Origin: Zymoseptoria tritici IPO323
Lineage: Eukaryota > Ascomycota > Dothideomycetes > Mycosphaerellales > Mycosphaerellaceae
NCBI RefSeq assembly: GCF_000219625.1
Contig: NC_018212.1
Location: forward strand, 558,001-622,000
DNA length: 64,000 nt
Reading direction: 5' to 3'
The notes beneath the pieces were generated by a model. It saw only the letters and a list, made by a program, of their open reading frames with translations, did no database searches and was not told where the DNA came from. Both the position numbers and the translations under genes were made by a program. This document shows, piece by piece, positions 1 to 11,385 of this stretch (position 1 is its first letter; every line of letters begins with the position of its first letter).

Positions 1-668
1 GCTGCGACTTGTGTGAAGGTGAGGTCCTGTTGAGTCCGCGGAAATGAAGGTCGATGGAAGTGAAGAGAGGATGTGAAGGAGAATCGAGGAGATGGTAGTG
101 CTGAGAGGATACCTTCATCGTTTTACGGCGAAGCAGGCAGGAGGCTCAAGGCAAGGCGCGTCGTGCTTTCCATCTCAAGGACGAAACCGCGTCTTCTTGC
201 AGCACAATGCTACCGTACCCAATTTACGGTCATGCCACCAGACTTCCACTTCACCTTCACACACTGGACTCATCGTGCGCTACATTATGCTCATATCCAT
301 CCGCTCGCGCTCGCATGTTCAGCTCCGAGAACCCTATCGATAGGCGACCAACTCGCTGACCAACGGCCTGAGCCTGGGAGGAAGTCCAATATCCGCGACT
401 CTTCGCATCCTGTGAGGATGGACCGCCGAGTGATCATGACGGACGATCTCGACATGTGTGAAGAGTGACGGTAGAGACGTAGCGTGCAGGCGTCCCGTCG
501 TCGGGTCTCTGGCTCTGCCTGCTTAGTCATGATATTCGATCGTCATCGTCTTCAGCCACATGCTTTGCGACGCCTCTTGCTTCGCACGTTCAAGCTTCAC
601 AGACCGACCACACACCATCGTGCCTACGACCGACTGCGAACGATTCTTCATGCCTTGCGTCGCTAAAC
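1..668. other. Intergenic region upstream of first channel gene
   Basis: No convincing coding region is seen. Short open frames exist on both strands, but none shows domain-like composition or plausible splice partners. The last part is presumably promoter and 5' UTR of the channel gene that starts at 669. The first bases could be the edge of a gene lying outside the window. Confidence 0.5.
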
Positions 669-3275
669 ATGAGCGACCTCTTTACCTTCAGAAAGGACGA
701 TGACAACCCCTACCGTGATCTCATGGGCAGTCCGAGAGACACGGTCTTCCAGATTGTCTTCTCGCTAGCCCTTGGAATTGGAGCCTTCCTCACTTTTTGT
801 GTATTACGACCACGATGGGCAGGACTCTACGCTGCCCGGAAGAAGACCAAGGACGAGGCGACTGTGCTACCGGAGCTGCCGAACACTTTGTTTGGCTGGA
901 TACTGCCGCTATGGAGGATCACGGACCAGCAACTGCTCGCTTCCGCAGGCCTGGATGCATATGTCTTCCTCGCGTTCTTCAAGCTGGCCATGAAGTTCCT
1001 GTTCGCGACCCTGCTCTTTTCATTGATCGTCATCAAGCCCGTACACGATGCGTATCCCGAGGAAGATGACGATGGAAAGGGCAAGCACAACAAGACCCAT
1101 CACGACGCAGACCTCTTCCGCCAACCGGGTCTTCGCAGATCTACAGGCTTCGACTGGGTGCCAAAGAACGGAACGGAATACCCGTGGGACCCAAGGAACT
1201 TCGAGACGGATTATCTGTGGATGTATCTGGCTTTCGCATACTTGTTCTCAGCAATCGCCGTCTACTTGATCTATTCAGAAACGAGGACGGTCATTGAGGT
1301 GCGTCAAGAATACTTGGGAACACAGACCACAGTCACCGATCGAACGCTGCGGCTTTCAGGGATCCCTCAAACTTTGCAAGACGAGCAGAAGGTCAAAGAC
1401 TTTATCGAAGAGCTGGATATTGGCAAGGTGGAAACTGTTGTGCTTTGCAGGAATTGGAAAGAGCTTGATGATGCAATGGCTGAGCGTACGGACATCATGC
1501 GGCGACTTGAGGAAGCTTACACGATCCATCTGGGTCGTCGGCGGTCCGAAAGGGACACAGAAACTCTGCCGATCGTACAGCCTGCGCCGTCGGGTCCCGA
1601 GGGCGAAAGCCTGTTGGATGCGGATGAGAACGGAACACCGGCTGACGATGCCGCTGTGCCCGTCAGGCCATTCTCGCGGTTCAGACCCCAAGCCACCATC
1701 AGATCTGGCTGGCTGGGACTGCGAAGGCACACCGTCGACGCCATCGATTACTACGAAGAAAAGCTCAGTGAGGCCGACGAGAAGATCAAGCAACTGCGAA
1801 AGAAGGATTTCCCACCAACGCCGCTCGCATTTGTCACCATGGACTCGGTCGCAGCATGTCAAATGGCCATCCAAGCTGTGTTGGACCCTTCGCCTTTGCA
1901 GCTTATTGCGAACCAGAGCCCCGAACCTTCCGATGTGATTTGGCCTAACACGTATCTTTCGCGGACGAGTCGCATGGTACGTTCATGGTCTGTGACAGTG
2001 CTGATCGTGCTGCTCACGGTGTTCTGGTCCATCATCCTGTTGCCCATTGCTGGTCTCTTCAACGTGAAGACGATCAGAAGAGTCTTACCCGGACTAGGGG
2101 ATATTCTCGAGGAACACGGCAATCTCGAAACGATTGTAACATCTCAAATACCAGTCCTCCTGGCGTCTCTGCTCATGGTCTTGGTTCCTTACCTATACAA
2201 CTGGCTCTCATGGTACCAAGGACAGATATCGCGCGGAGACATCGAGCTCTCCACTATCTCGAAGAATTTCTTCTTCACCTTTTTCAACTTCTTCATCGTT
2301 TTGACGGTGCTCGGTACGGGATCGAACTTCTACCAATTCTTCGAGAACTTCGGCGATGCTATTCGGGACTTCCAGAGGATCGCCTATACACTGGCGCTGT
2401 CCTTGCAGGGGATGCTCAAATTCTACGTCAACTTCATCATACTTCAAGGAGTGGGCTTGTTCCCTTTCCGTATGCTTGAAGTCGGCAGTGTATCGCTCTA
2501 TCCTGTCATGCTGATGGGCGCCAAAACACCGCGAGACTACGCCGAGCTGGTCCAGCCACCGGTCTTCAGCTACGGCTTCTATCTCCCTGGAGCCTTACTC
2601 ATATTCATAATCTGCATGGTGTACAGTGTGCTTCGATCATCTTGGCAGGTATTGTTGGCTGGCTGGCTATACTTCGCAATGGGTCACTTTGTCTACAAGT
2701 ACCAGCTCTTGTACGCCATGGACCACCGGCAACAAGCATCAGGCCGTGCCTGGGGCATGATCTGCGATCGCATCTTCGTCGGTCTAATCTGCTTCCAAGT
2801 CACGACTGCCGGACAGCTCCTCCTGAAGCAGGCTGTGTATCGGGGTGCAATGATGATCCCGCTCATCATCGCCACAATCTGGATCCAGATCTGGTATGGT
2901 AGGACCTACAAGCCGCTCATGAAGTTCATCGCTTTGTCGGCTGTCAAGAGAGGAGAGCACTATGCCGAGTATACCGACAACGAACCCGATGCAGCGAGTT
3001 CTCCAGAATCTGCGAGCGTCACTAGCAGTACCGCAGCTTTGGAACGTAATGTGTGGGCGGACAACAATGACGCTTCTCAACAGCCTGGAGCAAGCCGGCG
3101 ACCTCGACGACAGAACTGGCGAGAGAACGGCGATATCAGAGAGCGCAATTTGCCGTTCATTAATCCTAGCCTTGTGGCGCCGCTTGGCAAGATTTGGATT
3201 GCAGATGGGAATGACAGAGAGGGCGCGGCGTTGGTCAGTCCCGCTGAGATTGAGAATGGGGAGAGCAACGTTTGA
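669..3275 (+). CDS. CSC1/OSCA-type calcium-permeable channel (RSN1/PHM7 family), copy 1
   Basis: Single-exon gene of 868 residues, close to the usual length for fungal DUF221/RSN1 proteins. The first 200 residues hold three membrane segments (about 28-48, 98-125, 180-205) of the RSN1_TM type. About 210-425 is the cytosolic PHM7_cyt part, with a charged coiled stretch near 365-385. About 430-735 is the block of hydrophobic helices that forms the pore region. The tail is acidic and polar and probably cytosolic. Family members are mechanosensitive or osmosensitive cation channels of the plasma membrane or endomembranes; that function is known for yeast CSC1 and plant OSCA and is only inferred here. 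The start at 669 is preferred because the hydrophobic N-terminus follows directly. A second family member lies 8 kb downstream on the same strand, but the two are clearly divergent. Confidence 0.88.
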   Translation: MSDLFTFRKDDDNPYRDLMGSPRDTVFQIVFSLALGIGAFLTFCVLRPRWAGLYAARKKTKDEATVLPELPNTLFGWILPLWRITDQQLLASAGLDAYVFLAFFKLAMKFLFATLLFSLIVIKPVHDAYPEEDDDGKGKHNKTHHDADLFRQPGLRRSTGFDWVPKNGTEYPWDPRNFETDYLWMYLAFAYLFSAIAVYLIYSETRTVIEVRQEYLGTQTTVTDRTLRLSGIPQTLQDEQKVKDFIEELDIGKVETVVLCRNWKELDDAMAERTDIMRRLEEAYTIHLGRRRSERDTETLPIVQPAPSGPEGESLLDADENGTPADDAAVPVRPFSRFRPQATIRSGWLGLRRHTVDAIDYYEEKLSEADEKIKQLRKKDFPPTPLAFVTMDSVAACQMAIQAVLDPSPLQLIANQSPEPSDVIWPNTYLSRTSRMVRSWSVTVLIVLLTVFWSIILLPIAGLFNVKTIRRVLPGLGDILEEHGNLETIVTSQIPVLLASLLMVLVPYLYNWLSWYQGQISRGDIELSTISKNFFFTFFNFFIVLTVLGTGSNFYQFFENFGDAIRDFQRIAYTLALSLQGMLKFYVNFIILQGVGLFPFRMLEVGSVSLYPVMLMGAKTPRDYAELVQPPVFSYGFYLPGALLIFIICMVYSVLRSSWQVLLAGWLYFAMGHFVYKYQLLYAMDHRQQASGRAWGMICDRIFVGLICFQVTTAGQLLLKQAVYRGAMMIPLIIATIWIQIWYGRTYKPLMKFIALSAVKRGEHYAEYTDNEPDAASSPESASVTSSTAALERNVWADNNDASQQPGASRRPRRQNWRENGDIRERNLPFINPSLVAPLGKIWIADGNDREGAALVSPAEIENGESNV

Positions 3276-3755
3276 GAGATTTGATGCATGATACCCTAGT
3301 TTGACTTGAGCATGAGCGGTGTTGGCATAGCGTGCTTTTGGTAATGTAAATACATCGAGTAATCAGCTCTATTGCTATGGCCGTCTCCGTGGCGTTCTCT
3401 CAGTCCATCGGTAGCGGACGGGTGAGAAATCCGGAGCACAGACTCGCAGCAGGATGCAATGACCAATGAAGACTCCTACGCCTGACAATGTCCTGCTGTG
3501 TTACCTTGGGCGGCTTTCTCGGTGCTGAGATAACTTGCCTGCACGCCTCTTTGGCCGTGGCATCGAGCTACCTGTACAATTACTTGTACGCCTACCTGCG
3601 CGCCTATTAGGCTGTCCAACTAGGTGGCCTGCACGCTTTCATCTAGCCGACTTGCGGAATTGTGGTTCATTGCCGTTTGCGTTCGTGCTTCATTTCTCCC
3701 ACGTCCTACAGACACGATCCCATCTTCGTGGTATCCAGTCATCCTCCAACCGCAA
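3276..3755. other. Intergenic region between convergent genes
   Basis: This 480-bp stretch separates the convergent 3' ends of the channel gene and the MFS transporter gene. It should hold both 3' UTRs. No further gene or repeat is seen. Confidence 0.5.
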
Positions 3756-5735
3756 TCAATGGATGTCCACCGCAATCTTGTTCGTCATGTACTTTCGAAT
3801 ATTCGGCAAGAACGCACAGCACACGCAGCTAATCACACCAAACGGAATGGTCGTGTACCACACATATCGCAGCGACTCGGAGTACGCTTTCTGCGACGCG
3901 TACTGGGTCGCGGCGACCAGGGCGTCCGTCACGCCGGGCACCGCGGCGGCCGCTCCGGGGACTTGCGAGCCGTAGGCTTGTGCGAGGGCGATGGCTGTTT
4001 CCATGGTGGCGCCGCCTGCGACTGCTGCGCCGACGACGTAGGTGGGGAGGCATTTCTTGAAGCGGTTGAGGAAGACGTTGAAGTAGATGCTTGTGCCGAC
4101 GGAGCCGCCTATTGGGATGTGTTAGTTGTGCTGAGTTGGACATGGTGCGGTGGGCTTGGACTTACCGAGGAAGCGGACAGAGAGGGACAATGCGCCGACT
4201 GTGCCGACCAGGTCGTCTGGAGCGGCGTAGAAAGCGAGCGTGAGAGCGGGAACGACGAGAGCGCCGTTGCCGAAGGCTGCGAGCGTGGCCATGGCGATGG
4301 TGAAGCCTGGATTGTCGGGTGTGCTGAGGGAAAGGAGGGCGGTGAAGACGGTCATCATGGCGGCTACGATGAAGAACATTTGGCGAACGTGGCCGCGGGT
4401 GTAGGACATGAGGAAGCTGGGGATGTTAGTCGAGGTATCGGGCTGGAGGATGGGACGGGACGTCTTACGAGATGAGGCAAGCTCCTCCGAGAATTGCCCA
4501 GGGATAGCAAAGACCACGGACACCGACTGTGATGGCGTCGGTAACGTAGACGTATTGCAGGACTAGAGGGAAGAATCCGAGGATTGAGCTGGCGCAGTTG
4601 CGTTAGTATAGGAGGCAATGACACTGATCGATTGACTTACTAGAACTCCATGCCGGCAACGAACACGATGACATAGGCCAATGCCACCACACGCTGTCCC
4701 TGGAAGATCCTGGCGGGAACAAGTGGGTGAGGGTGGCTCGTGAAGTACTGGCTGGCCGGGAAAGCGACAAAAGTCATCAATCCACCAACGATCAACGGAC
4801 CGAGAGCATGGCCCGAAGTCCAGGGGTATTGGTATCCACCGGCCTGCAGACCGACGAGGAAGAGTGTGATGCCACCGATGGACAGGAATGTACCCAGCCA
4901 ATCGATACCCTTGATCACGCTCCATGCAGTCTGGCCCTCGATGAGCTTGCGTGGTGGTGGCCTGTAGCAGAAGAACAGTCCGACCAAGCCGACGAAGTTC
5001 CACAGTCCGGTGAGGAGGAAGCAGTATCTCCAGGTGCTCGAACGAACGATCAAGACCGTGTATAGGAGCTGCGGCATGAATGGGACGATGGAGAAGGTGA
5101 CGAGAGAAAGGGTGACTCCACGCCATCGAGTAGGGGTGATTTCAGCGACACTGCGGTGGTGTCAGTGCAGTCCAATCTACCATTGGATTTCTTCTGCTCA
5201 CCCTGCCAATGCGACGAGCTCACACATGCCAGCGCCAATACCGCCGATAGCCTGTGCGGTGACCGCCTGGCCGAGACCGTACGATGTGGCTTGAATGATA
5301 CTGGAGACGATCAACAGCACGGAGCCGAGGAGGGCGACCACACGTCTACCGCAAAGATCCGTGAAATGACCAACCCAGGGCTATGGAGGCGTCAGTCAGC
5401 GGACTCCTCATTGGATCGTCAATGGCGAAACTTCAACATACACAGATAGCCGCCACTCCGAGCGTGTTGGCTGTCAACATCCAGTTGGGCGTTGTGGTTT
5501 TGATGCTCAGCGCAATGGGCGTCAGAGCCGAGCTGGTGAAGTAGAGGATGATCTGAGAGCCGACGTAGACCATGCAGAGCGAGAAGATGGCGATCATGCG
5601 GGTGGGAGTCCATGGGTGATCGACCTCGACGCCGAAGTTGTTCGACGTATCGAGGGAACCTTTCTCTCCGATCTCGTTGTGTTCAGTGCCATGGTGGCTC
5701 TTCTCGTTGGCCGGGGAGTCTGAGCGTGTGAACAT
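3756..5735 (-). CDS. MFS transporter, TRI12-like (toxin/siderophore-type efflux family)
   Basis: Six exons on the minus strand: 5735-5442, 5380-5202, 5150-4641, 4588-4469, 4416-4166 and 4108-3756. All introns have GT...AG ends and the joined frame is open for 568 residues. The N-terminal tail (about 45 residues) is polar, and about 14 hydrophobic segments follow. Exon 2 carries the loop after TM2 with GHFTDLCGRR, matching the MFS motif A region. Exons 2-3 contain the segment GAGMCELVALAGVAEITPTR, typical of the fungal TRI12/siderophore-exporter group. The start at 5735 gives the usual short cytosolic tail; an upstream Met at 5843 would add 36 atypical residues. Members export trichothecenes, siderophores or other small molecules, and the substrate here cannot be read from sequence. 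No biosynthetic cluster surrounds it. Confidence 0.88.
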
Positions 5736-6848
5736 GATTGCTTCTCCTTGTTGGCAGGACTGCGGCGAGATGCAGAAGTAGGGCGAGGAGGACACGGAGC
5801 AACAGCAGCTGAGCTTCACTTTATCCTCGACCGCGGACGGCAATCTGTCGTGCCGTAGAACGCCATTCGCAGGATTGAGGCTGCGAGCCTATGTTCTTCC
5901 CAGCCATAGAGTGTATCGATTGAGGAGCCAACAAGCGCGTCGCGGCGCATACCAGACACGTTCCGTTGGCCGACTCGTCCAATGAGGAGAGATCTATCCG
6001 CGAGACATCTGGGGATCACCCCCGGCAAACCCCAGATTCAGTCGTAGACTTGTGGGGAGAGTTTCGGTTGTGTTGCGCCACGTGAGGTTCAGCCCTCGAT
6101 TTGGAACAGTCAATGAACGGTCTGGACTGCAAGAGCCGTTGATTGAACGCTGTTTAAGCTGTTATTGCCGCTCGCATGGTAGAGCTAGGCGCAAGTGGTG
6201 CGGGGTCGTCTTGAGCAAAGGAATGTTGCAGTCAAGATGTGTTGGTAATATTACTCAAGCGGGCCGTGTGCTGCGAGGGAGTGTCATTTTGCATGCAGAC
6301 GGAAGGCTTATCTGACAATGCTACCCACACGTACATATCGTCACGTCGGTCAACGAATGCCATAACCTTGGAGTATGCATGCGTCGAGAGGTCATCAACG
6401 GCAACAAGCAAGTCGCAACTATCCTCAATTTGAGGCTGCTTTAGGGTTTGGGCAGATCGGAACTCCTGGCAATTGCGGTAAAGATATACCGTACACCGGG
6501 TATAACAGCATGGTGGCTGCGGTTGATGGCATCCCATGTGAGATGCACCACTCGAAGGTAGACGCGTGGACCTGCTTCTTTGCAGATGAGAGCGCAGAAG
6601 CTAAGAAACTATTGTTAATGTATATCAGCTGATTGGAGAATCATACATCTGAAACGCGCTCACGAAGGCGGCTTGGCGCACCTTGGAGAGCAGGGAACCG
6701 AGTTGAAAGGATGTATTGATTTGGGTACTTGAGCACCGCAATCCAAGTCGGAACAGACAACTTACTGAGATCCATACCTGAGCAATGAAGCTGCCATATC
6801 GCCCAGTCGGTATGCAGTGTTACAGACTGTATGTTCAGTCTATCTCGA
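5736..6848. other. Intergenic region, MFS promoter side
   Basis: About 1.1 kb between the MFS gene start and the 3' end of the next minus-strand gene. Only short unconvincing open frames are present. It should contain the MFS promoter. No repeat was recognised. Confidence 0.45.
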
Positions 6849-7859
6849 TCAGCTGCGTCCCATGATCGTGACCGAATTCTCAGTCTTTGGGTTCCCTCTC
6901 AGCCAAACCTCGAAGCCAGACTTCTCCCACGATACGATGAGGCCTGCCTCAGCCTGGGCGTCGTCTGTCCACGTTCCAGCTTTCACTCGAGCGGCCTTGA
7001 CTTCTTCGTCAGCAGCAGGAGAGAGCACGATGGCTCCTGTATAGGCCCACGGTTCAGGCAGGTTCGGCAAAGCAGCCATGAATACATTCATGGCATCTTG
7101 CGCGATGCCAGTGCCGCCGTAGGCTTCAGGATGGCTGAGGGCGAAGGTGTGTATGAATAAGAGGTTCTCGTTGGTCAACTCGGCGGTGCGGTCAACAAGC
7201 TTCTTCTTCACCGCACCCGTTTTTGTGAAAATCGTCTGGAATATCAGCTGTACTTCATCCTCGCCCTTTGGTCTCAAGAGTTCGGAGACCCATCGACCAT
7301 TTTTGAATTGCTCTTCTTCGCCGGCCGACATGTCGACCAAGTATGTGACAATCTCACCAATCTGCTTCTTCTTCGTGGCGCCTGGGGCTTTGAGAAAGAA
7401 ATCTGCGTCGATTTGCGTGATGCAGTCGTGTGTATCATGACCTTTCACTTCACATTCGACTACAATGACACACGATGTTGCTTGCTCTGAATTGTACTGC
7501 AGCGGCGGAGCATCTGCGGTTTTCTTGGAGGTCTTCTTGACTTTCCTTGGCTGCTTTGCTGCAAGTTCGTCCTCATCTTCGGGTACGGCCTTCCTCTTTC
7601 CGGACGTGGCTTTGGTAGTGTTGCCTTTCGGTTTCACTCCAGCATTCTTCTTTGCTCCGCACCGTGTTTTCTTTGGGTTCACTCCGACAGGATCTTCGTC
7701 TTCGTCTTCGGGCTCTGGTACAGCTGGGTTCTGCTCTGCCTTCTTACTCCGGCCACGGGTTTGCTGAACTCCAGTGACCGGCACTTGGGTGGCTTCCTGG
7801 CTCGCTCCTGTGGCTCCCCGAGTCTCTCCGGTAGGGTTGCTGCGTGTGACTCTGGCCAT
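6849..7859 (-). CDS. Hypothetical protein with basic/acidic tail and GNAT-like C-terminal region
   Basis: A single open frame of 336 residues that I do not recognise as a named family. The first 125 residues are low complexity: Lys/Arg clusters (KKTRCGAKK, PRKVKKTSKK) alternate with acidic runs (EPEDEDEDP), which suggests a nuclear protein. The C-terminal 200 residues look folded. They contain a hydrophobic strand (SCVIVVECEVKG), then LLFIHTFALSHPEAYGGTGI followed by an amphipathic helix and a further strand. The strand, GG(T)G turn and helix order resembles the acetyl-CoA-binding motif A of GNAT acetyltransferases, but the Arg/Gln-x-x-G-x-G/A signature is weak. That assignment is therefore only a suggestion. 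The start is the first Met of the frame. Confidence 0.7.
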   Translation of the reverse strand: MARVTRSNPTGETRGATGASQEATQVPVTGVQQTRGRSKKAEQNPAVPEPEDEDEDPVGVNPKKTRCGAKKNAGVKPKGNTTKATSGKRKAVPEDEDELAAKQPRKVKKTSKKTADAPPLQYNSEQATSCVIVVECEVKGHDTHDCITQIDADFFLKAPGATKKKQIGEIVTYLVDMSAGEEEQFKNGRWVSELLRPKGEDEVQLIFQTIFTKTGAVKKKLVDRTAELTNENLLFIHTFALSHPEAYGGTGIAQDAMNVFMAALPNLPEPWAYTGAIVLSPAADEEVKAARVKAGTWTDDAQAEAGLIVSWEKSGFEVWLRGNPKTENSVTIMGRS

Positions 7860-8223
7860 GATAACTGTATGGATTCAGATGCGTTTTGCCGTTCGGTTTG
7901 CTTCCATCCAAGGCACCGGCTATGTACGGCCATCTTGTATGACCGCTGGATAACCACATCGTCAAGGTTCATTCTCACGAATCCTTTGCGAATTGGAATT
8001 AGTAGCTGACGGAACAATGCCACACGAGATTTGGGAAGTTGGAAGAAGAACGATACAAAGACATTGGAGTACTGTCGCCTTTGTTGCGATTGTTGGTCTC
8101 TCAAAGACTCGAAGCAATCAATACAAAGCGAGGAGCCGTCGGCCCAGAATATTGACAGACTCCATGGAGTATATTCCAGGTCCGTAGCGACCAGCCTTTG
8201 GTAACGACCATGGACGACTGTGA
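7860..8223. other. Intergenic region
   Basis: About 360 bp upstream of the minus-strand hypothetical gene, probably its promoter. No feature recognised. Confidence 0.4.
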
Positions 8224-9000
8224 CTCTCTATACCCGGCCAGATGGACGAACATCGCGAGGACGAACCCGGACAGTTTGTCGGCTTAGTGTTCCCTGGAGC
8301 TGCCGCATATTCTCACACAAAGCCGTCAAATTTGCCATGGTGCATGGCGATTGGCGAACAAAGAAATTGGTGTGAGCGATGGCATCTGTGGCAAGTTGGA
8401 GCGTCCGGGAGTCGGCCTGACGGAGAGTCGATGCGAGTTCCGAACGTGACCTCCTCGCGGATGTGTCCATTATCCATGAGCTGAATGCAATAGACAAACC
8501 TCAGCCAGCTGTGTTACAACCGCAAGAAAGCAGGATTCCCCGGAAGGTGCTTCTTCGAAAGCACGAGACCGCACCATCAGCATCGGTCCATGAAAGAGTC
8601 GGAGGTCATGATGTAAGCGCAAAGGGCGCCCAGAAGCACATTGTGCGAGGACATGGTCGGCTGACCACGAGATGGTGGTGGTATGAGACACAAGCTCAGT
8701 TGCCGATGCATGTCTCGGATTTGCATCATACTGCTGCCGGCAGACGGGTTGTGATGGTCATGCAGTCGAGGCGGGAGGCGCGTAGCGATGTCGGCTGTGA
8801 CAGGACTCATCAGGAAGAACGAAACTCACGCGTGCTGCTCTGCCCGTGCCACACTCGCGAACCCCTGCAGTGGAGTGTTGACGGTAGAAGTCGTGGTGTC
8901 AACATTCTGCTTGTTGCCACCGCCATCAGAGCCATCGAGTGTATGGCATCAGGCAGACATGGCACTGCCGCCTGGAGGGCGTCGTTGCGAAGGATGAGGT
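8224..9000 (-). CDS. Possible spliced hypothetical gene (unresolved exons)
   Basis: Three stretches on the minus strand have coding-like composition. Around 8960-8835 one frame reads a polar segment containing GGNKQNVDTTTSTVNTPLQG. Around 8795-8577 another frame reads a helical segment ending in LLGALCAYIMTSDSFMDRC. At 8497-8228 a 3' segment contains RSELASTLRQADSRTLQLA and ends at a stop at 8228. A GT follows the first segment near 8829, consistent with a donor site. I could not join the pieces into one uninterrupted frame. This may be a small spliced gene, a pseudogene or chance. No domain is recognised. Exact ends are uncertain. Confidence 0.25.
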
Positions 9001-9264
9001 CCATAAGGGAAAAGGAAGACTGTTGTAAGGACCGGCAGAGATGTCGTCGGAATAAGGCAGCCACGACTTTTAGCTCTTTCCTAAAGAACGCTAAAACTTT
9101 CGTCCGTGAAATCGTAGCGCCGACTCTGCTGCTCACACCCATCTGTCTCATTGCGCCGCACACTTGACTGGTTGTCGCACTTCTGCTTGCACATACACAC
9201 CACGCCATCCTTCGCGCGCATATAACATCCTCGGCTCCCCTGAAGGCGCCCGTCTTCCTCCATC

Positions 9265-10794
9265 ATGGTGTCTTTCTCTTGCGAGGTAAGAGAAGAACCG
9301 CGACATCGACTATTCCCTGATCCCAAACAAGCTGATACACTCAATCCAAGGTTTGCAACGATGTCCTGACGAAGAAGAAACTGGACCCGCATCGAAACCA
9401 ATGCTACGGAGCGAACTTCACCTGTGAGTTGTTGAACGAGAGAATGCTCGAATTGTAGTCCGATAGTCTTTCGAACCATGGCAGAACTCAGCTCGTTTCC
9501 TCATTTAAGCATAACTGACTCTTCTACCCATTGTCCTTCAGGTATCGACTGCATGGTACATTTCCAAGGAACCGACTACCGTTCTCACACATCTTGCATC
9601 TCGGAAGCTCAGAAATACCAAGGACATCTCTACCGGGAAAAGGACAACAAGAAGGGCAAACGAAAGTCGAACGGGCAAGAGATGATTCCCAGGAGTGCAT
9701 ACGTTGAAGATGCGCCGGAAGGTGACGATATGAATACTGTGGCGGTGATCGATGTGCCACCTCGTGCTCCCACACCACCTCCCGCTCCAGAAGCGTACGG
9801 CGAACTACCGGAGAACATCAACGTTTTTGACTACATGGTCAGCGATGCGACACCCAAAGCAGCGGCTGTGCAAGCACCGGATGAGCGGAGAATGTTGGGA
9901 CACAGCACGCCGGCCAACGGCGACTCACAGTATTCACAACACTCGAATAGAGACGGACCGCGCTACCAGCAACGCGGCTGGTCATATGGCAGTGGACCAC
10001 TCGAGCCATCTTTACAACGATACGATTCCTCCCACAACCTCAACGGGTCGCAACAGATGCCACCACCGCAGTCCGCATACGTCACTCCAGCACCAAAAGA
10101 GCAGAGGCGGGACAAGAAGGACAAGAAGCGTGGGAGCACCGCTGTGGATGGAAGTGACAAGAAAAGAAAGCGTAATGTGGAGGAGTTGGATCTTTCAAGC
10201 GTCAAGCGGCCACAGTCGAGGGATGAGATGCAATTGGATCCTCCGCAGACCGGGGGAAGGGTGCTGCATTCAGGGCTGACAGGCGGATTGACAAGACTCG
10301 TGACGGACCCAAACTTCTACGAGGATCGAATTGACGCTGGTCCAACACCAGTCAGTCCATTGAGGCGGAGTAAGAAAGACAAGGACAGCAAGGAAGATCG
10401 TCGCAGCAAACACTCCAACGACCGACGACAGCGATCTCGAAGTCCTGAACGTGGAGAAAGGAGGAAGACACATCGTCGGCGATCTGACTCTGCATCATCG
10501 ACAGAAGACCGTCCACGACCGAGCCGAAGGGGACACGAGCAGCGAAGGATCGAGTACCACGATGACCTCCAACCGTCGGCGAACAATCAAGTCATGGCGC
10601 ATACCGATCGCGCAGACTTGTTCATGTCGTTCATCAACAAGGGGCCGGAGAGTGAGCGGGGCTGCTCGATCAACAAGGTGTTGAAGCGGTATCATCGGGA
10701 GAGTGAGGGTAGGAGAGATGATGAGGACAAGGAGCTGTGGAAGAGTTTGAGGGTGAGGAGGAATTCCAGAGGCGAGATTGTACTGTTTGCATGA
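9265..10794 (+). CDS. LYAR-type C2HC zinc-finger protein
   Basis: Three exons, 9265-9285, 9351-9423 and 9542-10794, joined by GT...AG introns of 65 and 118 bp, give 448 residues. The two tiny first exons complete the LYAR zinc fingers: C6-x2-C9-x11-H21-x3-C25 and C32-x2-C35-x11-H47-x2-C50, with the family hallmark HTSCISEAQKYQG just after. The middle is long, polar and lysine-rich with Arg/Ser and KKDKK clusters, fitting a nuclear or nucleolar protein. The C-terminus has a small conserved-looking block (DLFMSFINKGPESERGCSIN) before RRNSRGEIVLFA. LYAR proteins in animals and yeast act in nucleolar RNA and ribosome-related processes; the precise role here is inferred. The extra length over yeast relatives is low-complexity sequence. 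Confidence 0.88.
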
Positions 10795-11385
10795 GTGGGT
10801 GCAGTAGGATTGTACGAAACAGCGGACTGCTCCAGCTGAGTAGACACTTGATGTACCTTTGCGCTTCCGCTCCCAGTGCACACTCCAAGCCATTCAGATA
10901 CACCTCGTTTGGTGGAGTCCGAGCGATAGTGTGGGATACAGTACCGACTGGACTCTGTAGGCCGTTATGATACCGGTCTCAAGGGCCCAAATCTCCGTCT
11001 TTCTAACATTCCGCGTCATTCTCACCGCACGATATTCGCTTGGTTGGCTGTAATGATGCAGCTTGAGCAGGAGAATGGAGGTGATCCTTCTGGTGAAGCA
11101 GAAGGCATTCTCATATCGATAAGCGGAGTCGAGTCCGACCCAGCTTGCGAGATACGTCACCTGCATCTCAAACCGACTTTTTAACACTTGACGCCCGTCT
11201 CTTCGTTCACGACACTGTCCATCTCAGCGCCAAATGCTGCCGTCTGACGTGAGTACTAGGAGCTCTGTCATGTGATAGCAAAGTCTATACCGCAACATCT
11301 CAGCGCTACTGCTTCAACCGAGAACCAATCTAAGCGGCGGCTAGAACAGAACCTCTTTACCGCACTAGACCAGGATTCTACAAGC
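10795..11385. other. Intergenic region before second channel gene
   Basis: About 590 bp between same-strand genes, likely the LYAR 3' UTR and the channel promoter. An in-frame Met lies at 11272, ahead of the chosen channel start, but its translation is polar and unlike the family. No other feature. Confidence 0.45.

Noticed and set aside
3756..5735. Possible secondary-metabolite cluster around the TRI12-like transporter
   Set aside because: No polyketide synthase, peptide synthetase, terpene cyclase, P450 or cluster regulator was found within the left arm.
8463..9167. 234-codon open frame on the + strand
   Set aside because: The translation is rich in Arg, His and Cys with no structured pattern, and better coding-like patches lie on the opposite strand.
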